A stretch of 57,956 nt of DNA from Bacteroides timonensis (GTDB taxonomy: Bacteria > Bacteroidota > Bacteroidia > Bacteroidales > Bacteroidaceae): positions 1 through 57,956 of the forward strand of contig NZ_CBVI010000042.1 of NCBI RefSeq assembly GCF_000513195.1, written 5' to 3'. The notes under the pieces were generated by a model. It was not told the origin of the DNA, made no database searches, and saw only the letters and a program-made list of their open reading frames with translations. Positions 9,717-17,017 of the stretch are shown one piece after another (position 1 is the first letter of the stretch; the number at the start of each line of letters is the position of its first letter). The position numbers were made by a program, and so were the translations under genes.

Positions 9717-11372
9717 CTAACCAGCAAAAGACCCAATCTTCATCACCTCTTCCTCAAAATTATCACGGCAAAGAGAGCGATTCTTCAATTTGGAACGATA
9801 GGTATAAATAGTAGTAATGGAATAACGCAGGAACCCTGCAATCTTAGCACTGTCCGTAATGCCCAAGCGAATCAGGGCGAATATACGAAGTTCCGTTGTC
9901 AGCCGTTCATCCTGTTTAGGAATAATTCTTTCTTCTTCCGGTAACAGCTCATTAAAGCGTTTCACGAAATCAGGGAAGATACTAAGGAATGAATTATCGA
10001 AGTTCTGATAGAATTCTTTCAGCTCCTCATCGATGAAACGGGACGATTTCAACGTTTTGTAGAGTTCCTCCACCTTTCCCGAAGCAGCCTGTTTGTTAAG
10101 CATCCGGCGGTATCCCTCCAACTTATCAATGTATGTGGAGCACAACCCCATAAACCGGCCGACATACTCCTCCTTAATATGATTAGCCTCCGTCAGCGAA
10201 TTATTCGTTTCGTGCTGTCTCTGATTTACTTCGATTAATCTTTCATTCAGAAGTTTCAGCTCTTCATTCATAGCCAGCAAATCCTGTCGCGCACGGGCCA
10301 GCTTCTTCACCTGACGAATTACATACCACACCGCACATGCCAGAAACAGCGTCAGTAAACTGGTAACAACCAGGAAGATCTGTAACACCTGCTGATGCTT
10401 CTGTTTCTCCACCTGATAGGCATGGTCTATGACCGGGAGCATCCTTGAAGCCTGCACATTCCGGAGACGGGCATTGTAGAAATTGGCATCTTCCATACTG
10501 CGCTTCATATAAACATCCGCCCGTTGCAATTGTCCCTCTTCATATAGCAGTTCCGCCAATGCACGCAAGGAATTATTCTCTTTCACCACACCACGAATAT
10601 CGGCAATTGCACTCTTTATCAAATATTCTTTTTGCTTTTCCCGCTGTCCCGTACTCTGATAGATAAAAGCTAGAATAGAGGTCACCACTGCATAGTCCCG
10701 TGTATCCGGTGAAAGCTTTTGCTGATAGGCTTCCAACATTTCAATGGCTTCCTCTCCTCTTCCTTGTTGCAGAAGTTCGGGAGTATAAGCTATGACATAC
10801 TGATAAGACCCTTCTTCTACCATCTGCAATACAGAGTCGCGGTAGGTATACAGGTTATTCAGATATTCAATCTGATATTCGTCGTCCATCGCATACTCTG
10901 CATGATAGAGATAAATATCCTCAAAAGTGATGTAATATTCAATGAGTTGTTCTCTGGAAAGTTGCTTGCTATCTATAGACTTCAACAAGGCCACGCCTTC
11001 TGCATACAGACCTGTCTTTCCCAAGATGCTTGCTTTCTTCAGTTTGGCTTCATCCAGCCAATCTTGATTGTTGTGCTGAAGGGCAATCTCGATATTGCGA
11101 TTGATATAATGTCTTGCTGAATCGCAAATATACGCTTCATATTCATCAAAAAGTTGTTGATTGATTTGGTATTCCTCGGAAGGAGAAGTACTCTTACGAG
11201 TCCGGAAATATTCTTTGATCTGATCAATGCGTTTCAGCCTGGCCTGCTCATATTGAACGGTGTTTTCAATTGTCCTGTCCAGAACCACCAGTAAAGAATC
11301 TATTTTCTCCTGCGCTTGCAGAAGGCAACAGAACAGCAAAGAGATTACAAAAAGCAGGTACCGGTCTTTCAT
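9717..11372 (-). CDS. SusR-like membrane-spanning transcriptional regulator (DUF6377 type)
   Basis: A 551-aa protein with a signal peptide (about 1-20), a helical TPR-like sensor region facing the periplasm (about 25-320), one transmembrane helix (about 331-352), a coiled coil (about 353-400) and a C-terminal cytoplasmic part that ends in a helix-turn-helix (about 495-540, ITDSAKIAGFLRYSITTIYTYRSKLKNR). This plan matches SusR, the maltose-responsive activator of the B. thetaiotaomicron starch system, and its position beside SusC/SusD fits. It probably senses the oligosaccharide product in the periplasm and activates the downstream PUL. It has its own -7 element 25 bp upstream. There is no histidine kinase domain, so it is not a hybrid two-component system. 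Confidence 0.85.
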   Translation of the reverse strand: MKDRYLLFVISLLFCCLLQAQEKIDSLLVVLDRTIENTVQYEQARLKRIDQIKEYFRTRKSTSPSEEYQINQQLFDEYEAYICDSARHYINRNIEIALQHNNQDWLDEAKLKKASILGKTGLYAEGVALLKSIDSKQLSREQLIEYYITFEDIYLYHAEYAMDDEYQIEYLNNLYTYRDSVLQMVEEGSYQYVIAYTPELLQQGRGEEAIEMLEAYQQKLSPDTRDYAVVTSILAFIYQSTGQREKQKEYLIKSAIADIRGVVKENNSLRALAELLYEEGQLQRADVYMKRSMEDANFYNARLRNVQASRMLPVIDHAYQVEKQKHQQVLQIFLVVTSLLTLFLACAVWYVIRQVKKLARARQDLLAMNEELKLLNERLIEVNQRQHETNNSLTEANHIKEEYVGRFMGLCSTYIDKLEGYRRMLNKQAASGKVEELYKTLKSSRFIDEELKEFYQNFDNSFLSIFPDFVKRFNELLPEEERIIPKQDERLTTELRIFALIRLGITDSAKIAGFLRYSITTIYTYRSKLKNRSLCRDNFEEEVMKIGSFAG

Positions 11373-11396
11373 GCTTACAAACGTTTACGAACAGGA

Positions 11397-11404
11397 CAAA
11401 GATA
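11397..11404 (-). promoter_or_regulatory. -7 element (TATCTTTG) of the SusR-like gene
   Basis: On the minus strand this reads TATCTTTG, a perfect match to the Bacteroides -7 consensus TAnnTTTG, 25 bp upstream of the start codon at 11372. Confidence 0.65.
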
Positions 11405-11484
11405 TAAAATCCTACTATAATAACCATCTTACCGGTTCGTTTTTAATAAATCGCCTCAACTTTGAAGAGTATATATACATAAAA

Positions 11485-11509
11485 GGGACGCTGCATCTCG
11501 CGGCGTCCC
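11485..11509 (-). terminator. Strong hairpin, likely intrinsic terminator of the ECF sigma operon
   Basis: A 10-bp stem (GGGACGCTGC with GCGGCGTCCC, one T-G pair) with loop ATCTC. On the minus strand it is followed by TTTTAT. It lies about 140 bp after the stop of the anti-sigma gene and upstream of the SusR-like promoter, so it separates the two transcription units. Confidence 0.6.
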
Positions 11510-11647
11510 ATCTATCTTAGTTAGTTTTTATAAGAATTTGAGAGAATTGAAACTTCACAGCCTCAATTTGTTGTTTTAATAAAGCACACTAACTATATTT
11601 ATGTTTAAAGCAAATGAAAATGTTATTCTTAAAAGCAAATGAAAACG

Positions 11648-12130
11648 TTACTTCTTCAGTTCCACCTTCTTGTCTACCCGTTGCAGACTATCCAGAATCT
11701 GTTGTTCATGGGTAATCGTCACGTCTCCCGAGAGAGCTACCGAAGGTGCGGTAATTTGTTTACCTATCGGATCGGCTGCGGCTACTTCTTTTACATCACT
11801 ATAGAATGAATGTTGCATCACATTCCCTAATGAAAGTACCACTGCCACTACTGCGGCGGCCTTGAACAGCGGAACGAAACGTGCGGTAAGCGTCAAGCGT
11901 TTTGCCTTTACCACCGGAGTCTCCACTTCTGCAAGCACACGGGCGTCGAAATCTGCTCCCAACCCCACTTCTTGTTGCAGTTGCTGATATACGAACAAGT
12001 CTTTGTAGCGAAGCAAATGCTCCGGAACGTCGCTTCCGTTAAAGAAAGCACGCAATTGCGCTTCTTCCTCAAGGGAAGTCTCACACTGCCAGTAGCGTTC
12101 TAAAAGTTGTTCTATATATTTACAGTCCAT
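11648..12130 (-). CDS. Probable anti-sigma factor, single-pass membrane protein
   Basis: About 160 aa. The N-terminal cytoplasmic part (MDCKYIEQLLERYWQCET, EEEAQLRAFF) is the zinc-free anti-sigma-like helical region common beside Bacteroides ECF factors. One transmembrane helix follows (FKAAAVVAVVLSLGNVM) and then a short periplasmic tail ending in KKVELKK. It overlaps the 3' end of the sigma gene, so it is translationally coupled and likely binds that sigma. ATG codons at 12136 and 12130 both fit; I chose the second because the family usually starts MDCKYIEQ. No PUL-type FecR domain is seen, so it is not the usual iron or glycan trans-envelope anti-sigma. Confidence 0.75.
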   Translation of the reverse strand: MDCKYIEQLLERYWQCETSLEEEAQLRAFFNGSDVPEHLLRYKDLFVYQQLQQEVGLGADFDARVLAEVETPVVKAKRLTLTARFVPLFKAAAVVAVVLSLGNVMQHSFYSDVKEVAAADPIGKQITAPSVALSGDVTITHEQQILDSLQRVDKKVELKK

Positions 12131-12629
12131 AACCATCTATATCTAAATACCGTTGTTTTACTTTTTGCCTCGCCCTGAAGAGGTTCACTTTTACCTGTTC
12201 CTCCGTCAAATGCAGGACGACCGCGATTTCTTTATAACTCTTACCCTCTATATCCCGAAGCTGCATGATCAGCCTTTGTTTATCGGGGAGTTCATTGACC
12301 AGACGATGGATGAGTGTCATTTGCTCTTTATCCACCAAGTGATCGTAAGGGTTGGATGCTCCGGAAGTCTGTTCCATTTCAGGTGTCAGTTCCACGGTCT
12401 GAGCGTCTTTTCTTTCGCTACGGTCTATTGCCAGGTTCTTTGCCACTGTCAGGCAATAAGCCTCGATAGAACCGAATTGCGTCCACTCATCACGTTTGTT
12501 CCAGACTCTTATCAGTGTTTCCTGCACAACGTCTTCTGCCTCTGCTCTGTCGAAAGTAATCCGGAGAGCCAACCGAAAGAGTTTGTCTTTCAGAGGGAGA
12601 ATGTCATTCCGAAAACTGATTTCTTGCAT
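12120..12629 (-). CDS. RNA polymerase ECF-type sigma-70 factor
   Basis: A 169-aa sigma factor with region 2 (FRLALRITFDRAEAEDVVQETLIRVWNKRDEW) and region 4 (NELPDKQRLIMQLRDIEGKSYKEIAVVLHLTEEQVKVNLFRARQKVKQRY) and little else, as expected for an extracytoplasmic-function factor. It is followed by its probable anti-sigma with an overlap. The stimulus and regulon are unknown. A near-consensus -7 (TAACTTTC on the minus strand, around 12658-12665) lies about 30 bp upstream. Confidence 0.92.
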   Translation of the reverse strand: MQEISFRNDILPLKDKLFRLALRITFDRAEAEDVVQETLIRVWNKRDEWTQFGSIEAYCLTVAKNLAIDRSERKDAQTVELTPEMEQTSGASNPYDHLVDKEQMTLIHRLVNELPDKQRLIMQLRDIEGKSYKEIAVVLHLTEEQVKVNLFRARQKVKQRYLDIDGYGL

Positions 12630-12690
12630 CTCTATTAATAATGACGGTTAAGTATATGGAAAGTTACAGTTGATCACTACTTTTTTTGAA

Positions 12691-13464
12691 TTATTTTTTG
12701 ATGCGGGTTCCGCTATTTTCGTTAATTGCTGACGCTAAGGTAATTACCACTTCAGTTACTCCCGCATTCAAAGCTTCAAAAGAATTCTCCAGCTTGGGTA
12801 TCATACCTCCTTGAATAACACCGTCCGCTACGTATTGTTTGAATTCGGCGGGAGTGATCTGGGGTATCACGCTATCGTCATCGTTCTCGTCACGAAGCAC
12901 ACCCTTCTTCTCAAAACAGAATACCAATGTCACATCGAACAAAGCGGCAAGGGCTTTTGCAGTCTCTCCTGCAATGGTATCGGCATTTGTATTCAGCAGA
13001 TTGCCTGCACCGTCGTGCGTCAGCGGAGCCATTACGGGAACTACTCCTTTATGGATCAAATCACCCAAAAACTCTGCATTCACTTGCTTTACATCACCCA
13101 CAAAGCCATAGTCAACATCTTTCACCGGGCGTTTCATGGAACGGATTACATCCATATCCGCGCCTGTCAATCCCAGTGCATTGACACCACGCGCCTGAAG
13201 TCCGGCTACAATATTCTTGTTTACCAGCCCGCCGTACACCATCGTCACTACTTTCAGCGTTTCGGCATCCGTGATACGACGCCCGTTTACCATCTGGCTT
13301 TCAATGCCCAGCCGGGCAGCCAATTTTGTGGCCGAACGGCCACCTCCGTGTACCAAGACTTTGTAGCCCTCGATAGCTGCAAAGTCATCCAACAACTTAT
13401 GGAGGGTAGCTTCTTCCTCCACGATTTTGCCACCCACCTTTATTACTGTCAGTTTTTCTCTCAT
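12691..13464 (-). CDS. argB: Acetylglutamate kinase family (ArgB)
   Basis: A 257-aa amino-acid kinase that phosphorylates the gamma-carboxyl of N-acyl-glutamate in arginine biosynthesis. The start VIKVGGKIVEEE carries the phosphate-binding Lys and Gly residues, then VHGGGRSATK near residue 58, and the C-terminal Gly-rich GGMIPKLENSFEALNAGV, all typical of ArgB. In Bacteroides fragilis the pathway uses succinylated intermediates, so the real substrate here may be N-succinylglutamate; this is known for the genus, not visible here. It lies 4 bp after speA, so arginine synthesis and arginine decarboxylation are in one transcript. Confidence 0.95.
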   Translation of the reverse strand: MREKLTVIKVGGKIVEEEATLHKLLDDFAAIEGYKVLVHGGGRSATKLAARLGIESQMVNGRRITDAETLKVVTMVYGGLVNKNIVAGLQARGVNALGLTGADMDVIRSMKRPVKDVDYGFVGDVKQVNAEFLGDLIHKGVVPVMAPLTHDGAGNLLNTNADTIAGETAKALAALFDVTLVFCFEKKGVLRDENDDDSVIPQITPAEFKQYVADGVIQGGMIPKLENSFEALNAGVTEVVITLASAINENSGTRIKK

Positions 13465-13468
13465 ATTC

Positions 13469-15361
13469 TTATTCCAAATAAGTATATCCGTACAGACCGG
13501 AACGATAATTGGAAAGGAATTCTTTACCTTCCTCCAACGAAATACGTCCCTCTTTTACTGATTGAGTCACCCAAGTCTCCAGTGTACGCACCAGCTTCTT
13601 AGGGCTATATTGAACATAGTCAAGCACCTCCGCTACAGTTTCACCATCAATCACTTGTTCGATGGTATATCCCTTCTCGTTAACAGATACATGCACAGCA
13701 TTCGTATCACCGAAAAGATTATGCATATCACCCAGAATCTCCTGATAGGCACCTACCAGGAACACACCCATATAATAAGGTTCCTTACTCTTTAAAGAAT
13801 GAGTGGGCAGATAGTGTGCCACATTCTTAGTCGAGATAAAGTTAGCGATCTTTCCATCCGAGTCACAAGTGATGTCCTGCAAGGTTGCCGCACGGTCGGG
13901 ACGTTCATCCAAACGCTGAATGGGCATAATCGGGAATATCTGGTCGATAGCCCAGGAATCCGGCAGGGACTGGAACAGCGAGAAGTTACAGAAATATTTA
14001 TCCGCCAACAGTTTCGGCAATCCGCGAAGTTCATCGGGAGCATGCTTCAAGCCGCCTGCAATCTGGTTCACCTCACGCATAACAGACCAGTAAAGACGCT
14101 CAATCTGCGCACGTGTCTTCAAGTCCACGATTCCATGACTGAACAAGTCAAGCGCTTCTTCACGGATTTGCTGTGCATCGTGCCAGGCTTCCAGCATCTT
14201 ATTTTGATTCAACGTGTCCCAGATGCCATAAAGTTCCTGCACCAGTTCATGGTCTTCCTCAGTTACTTCTTCATCATCATCCCATTCGGGCAAAGTGGTG
14301 GTTTCCAACACTTCAAAAATAAGTACGGAATGATGGGCAGTCAGCGCACGTCCGCTTTCCGTAATAATATTGGGATGGGGGATATCATTTTTATCACTGG
14401 CATCCACCAAAGTGGAAATAGAGTCATTCACATATTCCTGAATGGAATAATTGACGCTGCTTTCGCTGCTGGACGAGCGCGTTCCATCGTAATCTACCCC
14501 CAAGCCACCACCGATATCAACGAATTCGACTTTGAATCCCATAGCGTGAAGCTGCACATAGAATTGAGATGCTTCGCGCAAGGCTGTCTTAATACGACGG
14601 ATTTTTGTAACCTGGCTTCCGATATGGAAATGTATCAATTTCAGACAATCTTTCAGCCCTTTTGACTCCAAAAAGTCAAGTGCTTCGAGCAATTCACTGG
14701 AACTGAGTCCAAACTTGCTTGCATCGCCGCCTGAGTCTTCCCATTTGCCGCTTCCTGAAGAAGCCAGCTTGATACGAATACCAATATTAGGCATAACATT
14801 CAGCTGCTTCGCCATCTTGGCTATCAGCTTTAGCTCGTTCATTTTTTCTACTACAAGAAAAATACGTTTACCCATCTTCTGGGCAAGCAAAGCCAACTCT
14901 ATATAGCTCTCATCCTTATAGCCGTTGCAGATAATCAACGAGTCAGAATCTGAGTTAATAGCAATCACGGCATGAAGTTCAGGCTTCGACCCGGCTTCCA
15001 ACCCAAGATTGAATTTCTTTCCATGGCTGATAATCTCCTCAACCACAGGGCGCATCTGATTAACCTTGATAGGATAGATGATAAAGTTCTGCGCTTTATA
15101 GCCGTATTCCTCAGCGGCCTGCCTAAAACATGAAGAAGTTTTCTCAATCCGGTTGTCCAGAATATCGGGAAAACGTATCAGCATAGGAGCCGCCACGTCT
15201 CGCAATTGCAACTCATCCACCAATTCTTTCAAATCGACGCCGACACCGTTTTTACGAGGTGTCACCACTACATGACCTTTGTCATTGATACCAAAGTACG
15301 AAGTGCCCCAACCTGTAATGTTGTAAAGCTCTTCTGAATCTTCAATACGCCATTTTCTCAT
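13469..15361 (-). CDS. speA: Biosynthetic arginine decarboxylase
   Basis: A 630-aa PLP enzyme that converts arginine to agmatine, the first step to putrescine and spermidine. The N-terminal barrel carries the PLP-lysine motif YPIKVNQ (about residue 97) and the substrate/PLP region VDIGGGLGVDYDG. Length and the ending GLYGYTYLE match bacterial SpeA rather than the short ornithine decarboxylases. It is the first gene of the speA-argB unit and has a TATTTTTG -7 element 44 bp upstream of the start. Confidence 0.96.
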   Translation of the reverse strand: MRKWRIEDSEELYNITGWGTSYFGINDKGHVVVTPRKNGVGVDLKELVDELQLRDVAAPMLIRFPDILDNRIEKTSSCFRQAAEEYGYKAQNFIIYPIKVNQMRPVVEEIISHGKKFNLGLEAGSKPELHAVIAINSDSDSLIICNGYKDESYIELALLAQKMGKRIFLVVEKMNELKLIAKMAKQLNVMPNIGIRIKLASSGSGKWEDSGGDASKFGLSSSELLEALDFLESKGLKDCLKLIHFHIGSQVTKIRRIKTALREASQFYVQLHAMGFKVEFVDIGGGLGVDYDGTRSSSSESSVNYSIQEYVNDSISTLVDASDKNDIPHPNIITESGRALTAHHSVLIFEVLETTTLPEWDDDEEVTEEDHELVQELYGIWDTLNQNKMLEAWHDAQQIREEALDLFSHGIVDLKTRAQIERLYWSVMREVNQIAGGLKHAPDELRGLPKLLADKYFCNFSLFQSLPDSWAIDQIFPIMPIQRLDERPDRAATLQDITCDSDGKIANFISTKNVAHYLPTHSLKSKEPYYMGVFLVGAYQEILGDMHNLFGDTNAVHVSVNEKGYTIEQVIDGETVAEVLDYVQYSPKKLVRTLETWVTQSVKEGRISLEEGKEFLSNYRSGLYGYTYLE

Positions 15362-15404
15362 TTTTTGTAACTCAGATGTTTGTTGTTTGATTTTAATAGG
15401 GCGA

Positions 15405-15412
15405 CAAAAATA
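15405..15412 (-). promoter_or_regulatory. -7 element (TATTTTTG) of speA-argB
   Basis: The minus strand reads TATTTTTG, matching TAnnTTTG, 44 bp before the speA start at 15361. Confidence 0.55.
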
Positions 15413-15468
15413 CGATAATTCTCGATATTTATTGCGTTTTCCTCCTAAAATTACACATTTACAAGCGG

Positions 15469-15996
15469 TTAAATGCCCAGCAAGTTACGTAATTGCTGCA
15501 CAGAATCCGCAATTTGCCGACGGCTTTCCAACTGTCCGGCATCGAAACGGTACCTTGCCTTACCATAGTGCGGAGCACGTTTTTCCAAGGCTTCTATAAT
15601 GAAAGTCCGCAGTTCCTCGTCCGTTTTTCCTTGCAGAATAGGACGTTGCTGCGTAGCCACTCGTAAGCGGCGGAACAAAACGTCAGGATGAACATCCAGA
15701 AAAACGGTCTGTCCATGCTCGTTCATATACTCCATGTTATCGAAGAAGCAAGGAGTACCGCCTCCGGTCGAGATAATGACGTTTTCAAACTCAGCCACTT
15801 CATGCAGCATGGTTCGCTCCAGTTCACGAAAAGAGGCCTCTCCCCGCTCGACGAACAATTCACGTATGGATTTGTGAAGACGTTCTTCGATATACCAGTC
15901 CAGATCGATGAACGGTATATTCAGTTCGCGGGCAAAAGCCTTTCCTAAAGTGGTTTTACCGGCTCCCATGTAGCCGGTTAAGAAAATACGTATCAT
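15469..15996 (-). CDS. aroK: Shikimate kinase
   Basis: A 175-aa P-loop kinase that makes shikimate 3-phosphate for chorismate and aromatic amino acids. Walker A is GYMGAGKTTLGKAF (residues 8-21). The shikimate-binding DLD (31-33) and STGGG (76-80) motifs and the lid Arg region (TQQRPILQ) are present. A perfect 26-bp palindrome sits 5-30 bp upstream of the start codon and contains the -7 element. Confidence 0.96.
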   Translation of the reverse strand: MIRIFLTGYMGAGKTTLGKAFARELNIPFIDLDWYIEERLHKSIRELFVERGEASFRELERTMLHEVAEFENVIISTGGGTPCFFDNMEYMNEHGQTVFLDVHPDVLFRRLRVATQQRPILQGKTDEELRTFIIEALEKRAPHYGKARYRFDAGQLESRRQIADSVQQLRNLLGI

Positions 15997-16000
15997 AAGC

Positions 16001-16026
16001 GCTTACCTTTGCGTACAAAGGTAAGC
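16001..16026 (-). promoter_or_regulatory. Perfect 11+4+11 palindrome over the aroK promoter
   Basis: The arms GCTTACCTTTG and CAAAGGTAAGC flank CGTA. On the minus strand the first arm contains TACCTTTG (16016-16023), a perfect -7 element, and the second arm covers the expected transcription start. The start codon is at 15996. It could be an operator for a dimeric repressor or a 5' mRNA hairpin. Because of the symmetry a -7 word is present on both strands. Confidence 0.7.
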
Positions 16027-16050
16027 AATTCTATTCTGAGAGATTTACTA

Positions 16051-16659
16051 TCAGATAAAAATTTTAATGCGTTCGCTCAAATCATCAAATTCTTTCGCGC
16101 CCGGTTCGGCTACAGGAGTACCGAAAGGCATCTGTGCAATCAACTGCCAAGTTTCGGGAAGATGCCACGTGCTGCGTACATCTTCGTCAATCAACGGGTT
16201 ATAGTGTTGCAGCGAAGCGCCCAGACCTTTATCTTCGAGCATGGTCCAGATGGCCAGCTGATGCATGGCAGAAGTATGTTGCGACCACGTCGGGAAATTC
16301 TCATGATAAGTAGGGAATTGTTTTTGCAGTCCTTCCACAATGGAACGGTCTTCAAAGAAGAGTATCGTGCCATATCCACAAGAGAATGAAGTATCGATCT
16401 TCTTCTCCGACTGGCGATATTGTTCTTCGGACAGGCGTTCTTCCAGCTGATCCTTCACGATTCTCCATAATTTCTGATGTTCGTCCCCCAGTAACAACAC
16501 AATACGTGTAGTCTGCGAGTTGAATGCCGAAGGCACATGTTTAACTGCTGTACGGATGATGTGTACAATTTCCTCGTCCTGCACCGGAGAGTCGTTACTG
16601 ATGGAATAATAGCTGCGGCGATGTTCCAATGCCTCAGCAAATGTCCGTTCTCTGATCAT
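16051..16659 (-). CDS. Nitroreductase-family FMN oxidoreductase (Frm2/HBN1-like)
   Basis: A 202-aa protein of the nitroreductase fold. The N-terminal EHRRSYYSISND and the motif HVPSAFNSQTTRIVLLLG are the FMN-binding region, and the C-terminal LPETWQLIAQMPFGTPV is the conserved GxP segment. The short length and the SAFNSQ motif are those of the fatty-acid-repression-mutant / HBN1-like subfamily. The substrate is unknown. It stands at the left edge of the restriction island and has the composition of a resident gene. Confidence 0.85.
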   Translation of the reverse strand: MIRERTFAEALEHRRSYYSISNDSPVQDEEIVHIIRTAVKHVPSAFNSQTTRIVLLLGDEHQKLWRIVKDQLEERLSEEQYRQSEKKIDTSFSCGYGTILFFEDRSIVEGLQKQFPTYHENFPTWSQHTSAMHQLAIWTMLEDKGLGASLQHYNPLIDEDVRSTWHLPETWQLIAQMPFGTPVAEPGAKEFDDLSERIKIFI

Positions 16660-16809
16660 ATCTAATCCTTTCTTTTCGTAATTATCACTTTTGTCTTATA
16701 TAGTGGAACAAACGAAAGGAGTAAGTTGTTCAAAAACAGCCTACAAATCAAAGCACTTCACCTTTGAGATAGGATTGATACAGATAATCTATTGCCGGCT
16801 TCTACTTTT

Positions 16810-17010
16810 CTAAGTAACTCCAATTATGGAGTCACAAATATCATGCAGCTTTTGTCTAGATTCATACGCCTTATGGCTATGAAAATAATTCTTATCCAAA
16901 CACTCACATTGCACAGTATATTGCGTTTGTAGACGTAACACAATATCGTTCTCAGAATTATCATCTATAGAACAACCTTTCAATTTGTCATATAAGGTCT
17001 TGTAAATCAT
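16810..17010 (-). CDS. Small protein of unknown function at the end of the restriction operon
   Basis: A 66-aa protein that I do not recognise (MIYKTLYDKLKGCSIDD to ICDSIIGVT). It has no signal peptide or membrane helix, and is mixed-charge with two cysteines near Cys-x-Cys (QCEC). It starts 7 bp after the stop of the 703-aa methyltransferase, so it is probably translated from the same mRNA. Possible roles are a specificity or anti-restriction cofactor, or a toxin-antitoxin-like guard, but nothing in the sequence decides. It may also be a decayed end of a longer gene. Confidence 0.5.
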   Translation of the reverse strand: MIYKTLYDKLKGCSIDDNSENDIVLRLQTQYTVQCECLDKNYFHSHKAYESRQKLHDICDSIIGVT

Positions 17011-17017
17011 AATCTAT

